Shown in pieces: positions 1-6,360 of a DNA stretch of 12,826 nt. This DNA is from CAZXPA01 sp964642485. Its GTDB lineage: Bacteria; Patescibacteriota; Patescibacteriia; UBA2591; UBA6264. The stretch spans positions 1 through 12,826 of the forward strand of contig CAZXPA010000019.1 of the NCBI GenBank assembly GCA_964642485.1, written 5' to 3'. Under the pieces are notes generated by a model, which saw nothing but the letters and a program-made list of their open reading frames with translations, did not search any database and was not told where the DNA came from. A program made the translations under genes and the position numbers. Every line of letters starts with the position of its first letter. Position 1 is the stretch's first letter.

Positions 1-5
1 TGAGC

Positions 6-44
6 ACCCCCTTCTTTTCGCGCAAGCGCGCAAAAGGAGGGGGT
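6..44. repeat. GC-rich hairpin, distal copy of a tandem pair downstream of pilB
   Basis: The inverted repeat pairs 6-18 with 32-44 (one G-T pair), then CGCGC 19-23 with GCGCG 26-30, with C31 bulged. It shares its architecture with the hairpin at 71-98: five C opposite five G at the base, then a short T/A step. No T-tract is visible beyond it because the window ends, so it may be part of a terminator, a dispersed repeat, or the 5' leader of the next gene to the left. Confidence 0.6.
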
Positions 45-70
45 AAAGGTTTTCTGACAAAAATTTCTGC

Positions 71-98
71 CCCCCATCTTTCGATCGAAAGGTGGGGG
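71..98 (-). terminator. hairpin just downstream of pilB, candidate terminator
   Basis: A 12-bp stem pairs CCCCC 71-75 with GGGGG 94-98 and continues to C82-G87 with one G-T pair, closing on a GATC loop. It lies 22 bp past the pilB stop. On the minus strand the hairpin is followed by GCAGAAATTTTTG, a modest T-run, so it can act as an intrinsic terminator or attenuator. The 9-mer AAATTTCTG occurs on both sides, at 61-69 and 102-110. Confidence 0.5.
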
Positions 99-120
99 TT
101 GAAATTTCTGAGAAAAATCT

Positions 121-1830
121 TTACTCTCTAGTTACTCTTAAAACCTCTTCAAGCGTGGTTATCCCGATTAAAATTTTATTAATCCCATCATCAATCATTG
201 TCGTCATACCATTTTTAATTGCCTGGGCTTCAATTTTATCGGCATTAGCTCTTTGCATAATCGTTTCTTTGATATTGTCCTGTATCTCTAATATCTCAAA
301 AATACCAATTCGGCCAGAATATCCTGTTTCACTACAAGCTTTACAACCTTGGCCCTGATATACTCTAATTTTTTCTCTCTTGCCTAAGATTTTTTTAATT
401 AATTCTTCAGATAAATCCAGATTCTGCAATGCACTTTTATTAATCTCATAACTCTGGCGACATTTGCTACAAACCTTTCTAACCAATCTTTGAGCAACAA
501 TAACATTAATTGAAGAAGCAACCAAGAACGGCTCAATACCCATGTCTATTAAACGAATTATATTGGTTGCGGCTGTGTTAGCATGCATTGTCGACAAGAC
601 TAAATGCCCAGTCATAGCTGAGTTTACAGCAATACTTGCTGTTTCATTGTCTCGAATCTCTCCGATCATAATGATATCCGGGTCTTGTCTAACAATTGAA
701 CGTAAACCTTTGGCAAAAGTAAGCTGGGTCTTGGGGTTAACTTGGATCTGGCTTACGCCCCCAACATCATACTCAACTGGGTCCTCAATAGTGGTAATAT
801 TTATCTCTGGTTTGTTCAGAATTTTTAAAATTGAATACAGGGTAGTAGTTTTACCACAACCAGTTGGTCCAGTGGCTAAGACCATCCCATATGGTTTTTT
901 AATAACATTTTTTATTTTTTTGAAATTTTTATTTGAAAATCCTAGGTGTTCTAGAGTGAATCTCCGGGCTCTTTCTGACAAAAGCCTCATCACCACATTT
1001 TCTCCATCAGTTACGGGAACAATTGAAACTCTAATATCAAATTTTTCTTCTCGCCGCCCAAATCCGCTTGCCGGTTTAAGTTTAACCTGGAATTTCCCAT
1101 CCTGAGCAGCAAAATGTTCATCAGTCCGGAGCCTGCTTAAAACCTTAATCCGAGCAATAACCAGACCATGAATGTCTTTTGGTAAATCGACAACATTATG
1201 CAAAACTCCATCAATTCGAAACCTAACCAGGGTTTTATTTTCTAATGGTTCAATATGAATATCTGAGGCTCCGTTTTCATAAGCATATTCAATTAAAGTA
1301 TCAACAATCTTTATAATTGGGACATCTTCTGCCTTGACCTTTAGCCTCTCCGCTTCCCTGACCTGACTTTTAATAATATCAGCAAACTCTTCTTTAATTT
1401 TTTTACGATAGAATTTCAAAGCATCTCTGATACCAAAAGAAGTAGCATAATAAACCCTTACTTTTTCCCCGGTCTTTTTTTCAAGCCATTTAGCCATTTC
1501 ATAATTATCCGGATCAACCATGGCTACTTTTAAGCCATTTTTGTTTTTATCAAAAACAATCACTTGCTGCATTCTAGCTACTAACTCAGGAACAATTCTT
1601 AAAATATTTTCAGAAATTTCCTCTCTTTTTAAATCAATAAAGCGATAATCAGAGCTTTCCGCAATGATTTTGCCAAGATTTTCGTCTAAAACTAGGCCTC
1701 TTTCCACTAAAAGACGCTCCAAAGGGATATCCCCTTTTTTAGCTTCTGCGGCAGCAGAATTAAATTTTTCCTTAGAAATATGCCCTGGCCCCGTTAGAAG
1801 TTCTCTTAATTTTTCTACTGACATCATCAT
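121..1830 (-). CDS. pilB: Type IV pilus assembly (extension) ATPase PilB / GspE family
   Basis: This 569-aa protein is a complete PilB/GspE-type hexameric ATPase that would power pilin polymerisation at the inner face of the cytoplasmic membrane. The N-terminal ~145 residues form an MshEN/GspE-N type domain. A linker and the N2 domain follow (SDIHIEP, RFRIDG), then the ATPase core. Walker A is GPTGCGKTTT at 321-330, followed by the Asp box TIEDPVEY, Walker B DIIMIGEIRD and the His box TGHLVLSTMHAN. A zinc site of two CxxC pairs (C454/C457 and C496/C499) is characteristic of PilB/GspE rather than PilT. Three ATG codons stand in a row (1830, 1827, 1824) with no SD, and the first overlaps the stop of a 28-codon leader ORF, so translational coupling is likely. 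It is the last gene of the sensory block. The partners pilC and pilT are not in the window. Confidence 0.96.
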   Translation of the reverse strand: MMMSVEKLRELLTGPGHISKEKFNSAAAEAKKGDIPLERLLVERGLVLDENLGKIIAESSDYRFIDLKREEISENILRIVPELVARMQQVIVFDKNKNGLKVAMVDPDNYEMAKWLEKKTGEKVRVYYATSFGIRDALKFYRKKIKEEFADIIKSQVREAERLKVKAEDVPIIKIVDTLIEYAYENGASDIHIEPLENKTLVRFRIDGVLHNVVDLPKDIHGLVIARIKVLSRLRTDEHFAAQDGKFQVKLKPASGFGRREEKFDIRVSIVPVTDGENVVMRLLSERARRFTLEHLGFSNKNFKKIKNVIKKPYGMVLATGPTGCGKTTTLYSILKILNKPEINITTIEDPVEYDVGGVSQIQVNPKTQLTFAKGLRSIVRQDPDIIMIGEIRDNETASIAVNSAMTGHLVLSTMHANTAATNIIRLIDMGIEPFLVASSINVIVAQRLVRKVCSKCRQSYEINKSALQNLDLSEELIKKILGKREKIRVYQGQGCKACSETGYSGRIGIFEILEIQDNIKETIMQRANADKIEAQAIKNGMTTMIDDGINKILIGITTLEEVLRVTRE

Positions 1831-1868
1831 AGTGTTAATGATTTTGCCCCTGTAACTTCTAACGGGGC
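1788..1868 (-). promoter_or_regulatory. 15-bp perfect inverted repeat enclosing the pilB start codons
   Basis: GCCCCGTTAGAAGTT at 1788-1802 is the exact reverse complement of 1854-1868. In the minus-strand mRNA these form a 15-bp stem with a 51-nt loop that contains all three pilB ATGs and the leader-ORF stop. The 5' arm encodes A16-V20 of the leader ORF, so a ribosome on the leader would open the stem. A competing local pairing (GCCCC 1864-1868 with GGGGC, plus-strand 1846-1850) could hold the 5' arm and free pilB. Sequence and symmetry are seen directly; regulation is inference. Alternatively the repeats are terminal inverted repeats of an ~81-bp insert. Confidence 0.55.
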
Positions 1869-1913
1869 TGGTGGAACAAGCAGTTTCTTAAGTTCTTCAG
1901 GAGTGATACGCAT
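1827..1913 (-). CDS. 28-codon leader ORF overlapping the pilB start; PilB N-terminus-like
   Basis: Too short to be called routinely, this ORF reads MRITPEELKKLLVPPAPLEV and then eight more residues. Its TGA overlaps the first pilB ATG (ATGA), the classic arrangement for termination-reinitiation. The peptide resembles the start of PilB itself: TPEELKKLLVPP against SVEKLRELLTGP (E, L, L, L and P aligned). It could therefore be a partial duplication, or the original pilB start cut off by an insertion. If the segment from 1788 to 1868 were removed, codon 15 would read directly and in frame into PilB at GHISKEKF. There is no SD, and a TATAAT touches its ATG, which would place a transcript start inside the ORF. 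Whether it is translated is therefore uncertain. Confidence 0.45.
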   Translation of the reverse strand: MRITPEELKKLLVPPAPLEVTGAKSLTL

Positions 1914-1919
1914 ATTATA
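1914..1919 (-). promoter_or_regulatory. TATAAT -10-like box before the pilB leader ORF
   Basis: A perfect minus-strand TATAAT ends directly at the leader ATG. No convincing -35 is seen 16-18 bp upstream, where the sequence is TTCGAC-like. In such AT-rich DNA a single hexamer is weak evidence. Confidence 0.25.
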
Positions 1920-1923
1920 AAAG

Positions 1924-1984
1924 TTGAAAGATTAAAGTCGAAGGTTAAATATCTTAAATCTTAAATCTGAAATCTGAAATCTAA
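1924..1984. repeat. Degenerate 7-bp tandem repeat between REC-A and pilB
   Basis: Nearly nine consecutive heptamers fit the pattern TCTKAAA. The last ones are regular: TCTTAAA twice at 1952-1965, TCTGAAA twice at 1966-1979, then TCTAA. Earlier units (TTGAAAG, ATTAAAG, TCGAAGG, TTAAATA) are decayed but in register. The array abuts the REC-A stop codon (1985-1987) and fills most of the spacer. Such heptamer arrays recall repeats seen in CPR intergenic DNA. No function can be read from it. Confidence 0.8.
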
Positions 1985-2371
1985 TTATGGGAGATGTCCT
2001 TTTATCTTTTCTATCACCTCTTTCATTTTAAAATCAGCCTTAATTAAATAATCCACTGCTCCAAGTTCTTTGCCTTTTTCAATATCTGACTCCTGACCTA
2101 AGTTTGAGAGGATAATTACTGGAATATTTTTCAACTCATTGTCATTTTTTAGATCTTCTAAAACCTCAAAACCGCTTTTAACTGGCATGATTAAATCAAG
2201 CAAAACCAAATCTGGCTTTTCTTTTTTTATTAGTTCCATTGCCCCTTCACCATTAACCGCCGTAAAGACACTAAATCCTTCTCTGAGCAACTTGTCATTC
2301 ATTGCTCCTAATAAGAATTTATCGTCCTCAATTAAGGCAATTTTAACTTTATTTTTTCCTTGTTTGTTCAT
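1985..2371 (-). CDS. Single-domain response regulator (REC-A)
   Basis: This 128-aa protein is a stand-alone CheY-like receiver with no output domain. The acidic pocket is E15-D16-D17, the phosphoacceptor is D59 in LLDLIMP, the switch residue is S89 in VIILSN (Ser instead of Thr), and the conserved Lys is K111 in YLIKAD. It would take phosphate from a histidine kinase, most likely the one encoded at 3015-5392, and signal by protein-protein contact in the cytoplasm. It is a close paralogue of REC-C at 5449-5850: I count 56 identities over 72 aligned residues of the C-terminal half. It lies directly upstream of the pilB leader, so the pilus machinery is the obvious candidate target, by position only. 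The ATG at 2369-2371 has no SD. Confidence 0.93.
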   Translation of the reverse strand: MNKQGKNKVKIALIEDDKFLLGAMNDKLLREGFSVFTAVNGEGAMELIKKEKPDLVLLDLIMPVKSGFEVLEDLKNDNELKNIPVIILSNLGQESDIEKGKELGAVDYLIKADFKMKEVIEKIKGHLP

Positions 2372-2393
2372 ATTTTTAGGTTATTAATAATAA

Positions 2394-2540
2394 CTACTAC
2401 GAAATCCACTACGAAATACTAAACCGTACGAAAATACGAACCACTTGTTACGCTCGTTCTACTACGAACTATGAAAGTCGTACAAAGATGCTAAAATTAT
2501 TTCGTAGTTTCGTAATTTTTTCGTAATTCCGTAGTAGGTA
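2394..2540. repeat. TACGAAAT direct and inverted repeats between REC-B and REC-A
   Basis: ACTACGAAAT occurs at 2396-2405 and 2408-2417 (12-bp period), with variants TACGAAAA and TACGAAC further on. Its exact reverse complement ATTTCGTAGT is at 2499-2508, followed by TTTCGTAA twice. This makes a long imperfect inverted repeat filling the 178-bp spacer. No ORF or promoter stands out. It could be a decayed mobile repeat or fold into a long RNA hairpin. Confidence 0.7.
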
Positions 2541-2549
2541 GCGAAGCGA

Positions 2550-2932
2550 TTATAAAATTCCTAACTTGTCCTTGACTCGCTTTATTAAATCCTCAAGCTT
2601 CCAATCGCTCTTAACCAAAAAATCATAAACTCCTTTTTCCATTGCTTTGGCTACATTTTCTGCGTCGCTTAAGTTGGTCAGAATAATCACCGGGACTTCC
2701 TTGCCCCAATCATCTCCTCGTAACTCTTTAAGCATGCTTAAGCCATCTGTTTTCGGCATTATAAGGTCAAGGATAATTAAGTCCGGGTGTTTTTTTAAGG
2801 CTGCATCCAATCCCTCTGACCCGTCTTTTGCTTCAAGTGTTGTAAATCCTTCACGCTTAAATTTATCAGATATGGCCTGGCGTAAAGGCGCTTCATCCTC
2901 AACAATTAGTANNNNNNNNNNTTCTCAGACAT
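2550..2932 (-). CDS. Single-domain response regulator (REC-B), interrupted by an assembly gap
   Basis: Only a TTG at 2808-2810 begins an uninterrupted start-to-stop ORF, but the frame continues upstream to the N run and encodes the missing receiver core: LIVEDE, then QAISDKFKREGF. Beyond the gap, minus-strand ATGTCTGAGAA (ATG at 2930-2932) gives a natural MSEK start, so I place the gene start there. Receiver residues are the VEDE acidic pocket, the phosphoacceptor Asp in LIILDLIMP, the switch Thr in VIILTN (canonical, unlike its Ser-bearing neighbours) and Lys in FLVKSD. The ten Ns put the two sides in different frames by one base, which suggests a placeholder gap rather than a real frameshift. 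It is a diverged relative of REC-A and REC-C, lies just downstream of the kinase gene, and has no effector domain. Confidence 0.88.
2912..2921. other. Assembly gap (10 N) in REC-B
   Basis: Ten Ns interrupt the codons between the probable start of REC-B and its first beta strand. The gap length is the same as at 4823-4832, so it is probably nominal. A few codons are missing. Confidence 0.97.
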
Positions 2933-2965
2933 AATAATATATAATATAATATTGTTAAAATGCTT

Positions 2966-3000
2966 ACCCGGTAGTGAAGCCAAGCTTCTACTACTGGGGT
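2966..3000 (-). terminator. Hairpin between the histidine kinase and REC-B
   Basis: An imperfect inverted repeat pairs ACCCGGTAGTGAAGC (2966-2980) with GCTTCTACTACTGGGGT (2984-3000) around a short loop. It sits 15 bp after the kinase stop. On the minus strand it is followed by AAGCATTTTAAC, a weak U-tract, so termination may be partial. It may instead be a dispersed palindrome. Confidence 0.45.
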
Positions 3001-3014
3001 TAGTTAAAATGAGA

Positions 3015-5392
3015 TTAGCCGGCTAAGCCTCTGGTCCCCTTTTTCTTTCTCATCCCGGCCAAAGGAATAGTTACATAAAAGGTTGTGCCTTTATTTTCTT
3101 TAGATTCAAACCAGATTTTGCCTCCAGATTGTTCTGCTACGGCCTTAACAATATAAAGGCCTAAACCAGTGCCATCAGTGTCTTTAACAACTACATTATC
3201 AGCCCGGAATAATTTTGTAAATATTTTTGATTGCTGGGCTTTAGGAATACCATAACCTGTGTCAGACACTTTAATAAGAGCATCTGATTCTTGCCTGGTA
3301 ATTTCAATGGTGACCTGACCCTTTTCCGGAGTATATTTAACAGAATTTGAAAATAAATTTTGAAGTATAATTCTTAGAAGTTTTGGATCAGCATTAATAA
3401 TTGGCAAATCAAGAGCGTAGTTTTTCTTTATTTTCAATTTTTTCTCTTTAATCTGGGGCGCGAGTTCTTTTAAAACACTATCAGCAATTTTTATAAAATT
3501 AGTTGGCTCTGGTTCAATTGCGAAAGTCCCTAATTCAATTCTGGAAACATTTAAAAGGGCATTAACTAATTCAACCATTCGCAGGTTAGCCTCGTAAAGT
3601 GATTGTAAATATTTTTCTTGGTCTTTATTTATTTTACCAACATCCTCATCTAAAAGCATCTCAGCATACCAGCTAACAGTTGAGAGCGGAGTTCTAAGTT
3701 GGTGGGAGGCTAAGGAAACAAATTCACTTTTAGCTCGGTCAATTTCTCTTTCCCTCGTTATATCGCGAAAGGCAATCACACAACCAATAACTTTCTCCTG
3801 ATTATCTTTAAGTGGAGCCGCGCTATTGGCCACTGACGCTTTTCGTCCATCTTTTCTAACTAGAAGTGTATCACCCCAGGTTTCTTTAATCTCACCAGTT
3901 GCCATGGCTTCTTGAATAAACTTATCATTTATTCTCCCATCTTTTTCAGAAACAAACTTTAAAATCCTATCATATTTTTTACCAATTGCCTCCTTAGCTG
4001 TAAAATCAGAAAGATCTTCAGCCGCCTGATTAAACATCGTAATCTTAAGATCCGTGTCAATAACAAATACTCCTTCACCAATGCTGTGAAGAATGGCATC
4101 AACCTTGTCTTTTTCCTGGCTGACCCTGTTCTTTTCCTTCCCCAATTCCTTGTTTTGTCTTTCTATTCGTTCTAAATTTACAGCCAATTCTTCAGTTTTT
4201 TCTTCTAATTTAGACTGGGTTTCTAAAAGGCTGTCAGTCATGGAATTAAAAGAGTGAGCCAATTCTTCAATTTCATCCCCTGAATTTATTCTAGCCCGGG
4301 CCAAGAGATTCCCCCGGGCAATTGTTCCCACCACCCTGGTTAGCTTCTTAATCGGACCAGAAATAGAATGAGCCATTAGAACAGTTATCAGAATAATCAT
4401 TATCAAGAGCATTAAGCTGATTATCAAGAGTCTATTTCTTAATTGAGCGGCAATACTAAATACTTCGGCTGCATCCATTTTTACTACCAGGCCCCATTGG
4501 TAAGTGGGCAAATATCTCCAGGTAGCTAGCACTTTCTCGCCTCGATAATCAATGGTCACCCCCCAGCTTTTTTGCCCCTGAAGAGCTTTTTGAATATCTA
4601 GCCCCTTTGGAGAGCCAATACTAAGACTTTTTTTAAATGCTGCCTCAGGATCGTATCTAAGAGGGGTAATAAATATTGCTTCATTTTCTTTTTTTGAGAC
4701 AATAACTGTTTCTCCTGTTTTGCCTAAACCAGTATAATCCTGGGCTATTTCATAAATCTCTTGATTACTTATTTGAAAGACAATTACTCCAATAATATTT
4801 TTTCCTTTCAGAACTGGAGTAGNNNNNNNNNNGGTTTATCGATTGTTTGAAATTGTTTAAAGTCAGATATTTTTGTCTCTAATGAAGACTTGGCTTGTTC
4901 AAACACCTTGGTTAATTCAGAATCTTTATATGGTTCTGTTAAATAATTTATTCCTAAGGCCCCTCTTTTTTTTACTGAAAAAATCATCTCACCTTCAAGG
5001 GTAAGAAAAAAGAGATCATCATAATTAGATGATTCCTGAAAATAAGTTAAAAGAGGCCTTAATTCTTGATCAAGAGTAATGTATTCTGGAGAATTAATTC
5101 CCGTCTTTTTGAAAACTTGATTAAATTTTTCTACTGCCTCAACAATACTGGGCATCTTTGCTAACTTATCTGCCTCTCTTTTTTTCTTAACAAAATGGGC
5201 TTCAATTTGATAAACTCTATTATCAGAAACTCCCCAGAGATGATAGGCTGATTCTTCTTGTAAGACCTTTTGAGAGCTATCATAACTTATATAAACAGCA
5301 ATTGCTAAGGGGACCGAAGCAATTGTTAAAAATAATATGACGAACTTAGTAGTCAGATTAACTCTAATGTTTTTAAGATGTTTAAACCACAT
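3015..5392 (-). CDS. Membrane sensor histidine kinase: dCache-HAMP-PAS-HisKA-HATPase (assembly gap inside)
   Basis: One gene is split by the N run at 4823-4832. The 5' part has a transmembrane helix (about residues 17-37 from ATG 5392) and the first half of an extracytoplasmic dCache-like sensor domain. The frame resumes after the gap at TPVLKGKNIIGVIVFQIS and runs without a stop through the second half (QWGLVVKMD) into a second membrane helix and a HAMP domain (SISGPIKKL to HSFNSM). A coiled coil and a PAS domain follow (ILHSIGEGVFVID to AFRDITRERE), then HisKA with SLASHQLRTPLS, whose phosphorylatable His codon is 3702-3704. HATPase_c motifs are N box NLFSNSVKYT, DTGYGIP and GTGLGLYI. Total is about 790 aa. 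ATG 5390-5392 is preferred; TTG at 5416 is an in-frame alternative, and neither has a well-spaced SD. There is no fused receiver, so the neighbouring RECs are its likely partners. The ligand is unknown. Confidence 0.92.
4823..4832. other. Assembly gap (10 N) in the histidine kinase
   Basis: Ten Ns fall in the dCache region. The reading frames on the two sides differ by one base if the Ns are counted literally, yet both sides encode contiguous parts of the same domain, so the true gap length differs from 10. Confidence 0.97.
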
Positions 5393-5448
5393 ACCTCTGT
5401 AAACGTCAAATCGCAAAAGTTTATAAGCCGCTAAATTTAACGTTTCTG

Positions 5449-5850
5449 CTAATTTTGTGTTTTTGCGCTTGCAAATTTAGCAAGATAGAATTTTACTTTT
5501 TCTATCACTTCTTTTGTTTTAAAATCGGTCTTAATTAAATAATCCACTGCTCCAAGCTCTCGGCCCTTTTTTATATCTGAATTCTGGCCCAGGTTTGAAA
5601 GGATGATTACTGGAGTTTTTTTTAATTCACTGTCCATTTTTATCTCTCCCAAAACCTCAAAGCCATTTTTATCAGGCATAACCAAATCAAGCAAAACCAA
5701 GTCTGGTTTTTGCTTTTTCATCTTTTCTATGGCCTCTACCCCTTCAGCAGTGATAACTTCAAAACCACTCCGCTCTAAGCAGTTTTTACAAATTCGACAA
5801 ATAAATTTATCATCCTCAATCAGTAAAATCTTCTTTTTTTCTTTAGACAT
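5449..5850 (-). CDS. Single-domain response regulator (REC-C) with a CxxCxxC helix
   Basis: This 133-aa stand-alone receiver has acidic pocket E12-D13-D14, phosphoacceptor D55 in LLDLVMP, switch residue S85 in VIILSN and K107 in YLIKTD. It is nearly identical to REC-A in its second half, so the two arose by a fairly recent duplication now flanking the kinase and REC-B. The first helix differs sharply: REC-C has FICRICKNCLERSG, with Cys at 18, 21 and 24, where REC-A has FLLGAMNDKLLREG. That spacing puts the thiols on neighbouring helix faces next to the acidic pocket and suggests metal binding or redox control, which is inference. The ATG at 5848-5850 starts 3 nt after the stop of the receiver remnant. 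The kinase ATG follows 56 nt after the REC-C stop. Confidence 0.92.
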   Translation of the reverse strand: MSKEKKKILLIEDDKFICRICKNCLERSGFEVITAEGVEAIEKMKKQKPDLVLLDLVMPDKNGFEVLGEIKMDSELKKTPVIILSNLGQNSDIKKGRELGAVDYLIKTDFKTKEVIEKVKFYLAKFASAKTQN

Positions 5851-5852
5851 AG

Positions 5853-5963
5853 TTAAACAAAACTAAACTCAATATCATCCTCGTCCTGCCCCGCACCAAG
5901 CTCTGCTTTGGTGCTGGGGTCATCCTCAACCAGTAGGATTTTAGATTTAGACCCCTTTTTCAT
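5853..5963 (-). pseudogene. 36-codon receiver remnant carrying a palindromic insert
   Basis: The first ORF after the promoter reads MKKGSKSKILLVEDD, an unmistakable receiver beta-1 strand with its acidic pair. It then runs through a hairpin sequence (PSTKAELGAGQDEDD) and ends IEFSFV-stop. No phosphoacceptor or switch residues follow, so it cannot be a working receiver. The insert with one direct-repeat copy is exactly 45 bp, so the frame is kept; removing it gives KILLVEDDIEFSFV-stop, still truncated. The remnant is most simply what is left of a fourth receiver gene after deletion. Alternatively it is a leader peptide coupled to REC-C, whose ATG lies 2 nt beyond its TAA. The upstream extended -10 makes the ATG nearly the first transcribed base. 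Confidence 0.6.
5875..5927. repeat. Palindromic element flanked by 8-bp direct repeats
   Basis: TCATCCTC at 5875-5882 and 5920-5927 brackets a 37-bp segment. Its core CCCCGCACCAAGC (5889-5901) pairs with GCTTTGGTGCTGGGG (5905-5919), giving a strong GC-rich stem with two single-base bulges. The layout looks like a small REP or MITE-like insertion with target duplication inside a receiver-gene remnant. Confidence 0.6.
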
Positions 5964-5970
5964 ACTTAAT

Positions 5971-5979
5971 ATTATATCA
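5971..5979 (-). promoter_or_regulatory. Extended -10 promoter for the sensory block
   Basis: The minus strand reads TGATATAAT, an extended -10 (TGn plus a perfect TATAAT at 5971-5976). Seven bases separate it from the remnant's ATG at 5963, so transcription would begin at or next to the start codon (leaderless). No good -35 is present, as expected for an extended -10. It would drive the remnant, REC-C, the kinase and perhaps genes down to pilB. Confidence 0.5.
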
Positions 5980-6019
5980 AAAAAACCATTAAAATAAAAG
6001 TGTGGATAAGCCAAATAAG

Positions 6020-6268
6020 CTATTTTTCATAGATTCTTTTCCACCAAAACTTTCCTTGCCAAAATCCAGCCAAAGCCCCAAGAATAAACAGAATAGCTGT
6101 GCCAAGGTAGTGAATTAAATACCACTGAGACCAGGAAAAACCAAAGCTGTATTTTGAAAAGTCTTTAAGCAGCAAATCAATATACCACACTTCAATCACA
6201 GCGTGGATTAAAAAACTAAGCAAAATGCCTAAAATCACAAAGATGGTGATATAGATTGTCTTTTTCAC
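6020..6268 (-). CDS. Small two-helix membrane protein, function unknown
   Basis: This 82-aa protein starts with GTG (6266-6268) and has two hydrophobic segments, at about residues 5-27 and 54-72. They are separated by an aromatic-rich loop (WYIDLL, FGFSWSQWY) and followed by a short basic tail (KFWWKRIYEK). With KK at the N-terminus and a basic C-terminus, both ends are probably cytoplasmic. I do not recognise the family. It lies between the terminator of the 99-aa gene and the promoter of the sensory block, so it may be transcribed by read-through or on its own. It shares no motif with the pilus or sensory proteins. Confidence 0.75.
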   Translation of the reverse strand: MKKTIYITIFVILGILLSFLIHAVIEVWYIDLLLKDFSKYSFGFSWSQWYLIHYLGTAILFILGALAGFWQGKFWWKRIYEK

Positions 6269-6312
6269 CCCTTTATCATACCAAATCCCTGTTTTTTCAG
6301 CAATATTAAAAG

Positions 6313-6337
6313 CAGGGGCAATTAATATTTGCCCCTG
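6313..6337 (-). terminator. Intrinsic terminator of the 99-aa gene
   Basis: A perfect 9-bp stem, CAGGGGCAA (6313-6321) with TTGCCCCTG (6329-6337), has a 7-nt loop. It lies 23 bp after the stop at 6361 and on the minus strand is followed by CTTTTAATATT, a short U-tract. Confidence 0.75.
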
Positions 6338-6360
6338 TCTTCATATTCTGGACCTGTTGG

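Noticed and set aside
542..1105. 187-codon plus-strand ORF opposite pilB
   Set aside because: It lies antisense to the conserved Walker and Asp-box region of PilB, shows no domain logic, and is explained by codon bias of the real gene.
1788..1868. Invertible promoter or phase switch flanked by the 15-bp inverted repeats
   Set aside because: Inverting the 51-bp segment on paper makes the leader read into a stop after nine more codons and removes the pilB start. There is no recombinase nearby, so the hairpin or insertion readings are preferred.
5889..5919. CRISPR-like or tRNA-like structure suspected from the strong hairpin
   Set aside because: There is a single hairpin with no repeat-spacer array and no cloverleaf. 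Direct repeats of 8 bp fit an insertion better.
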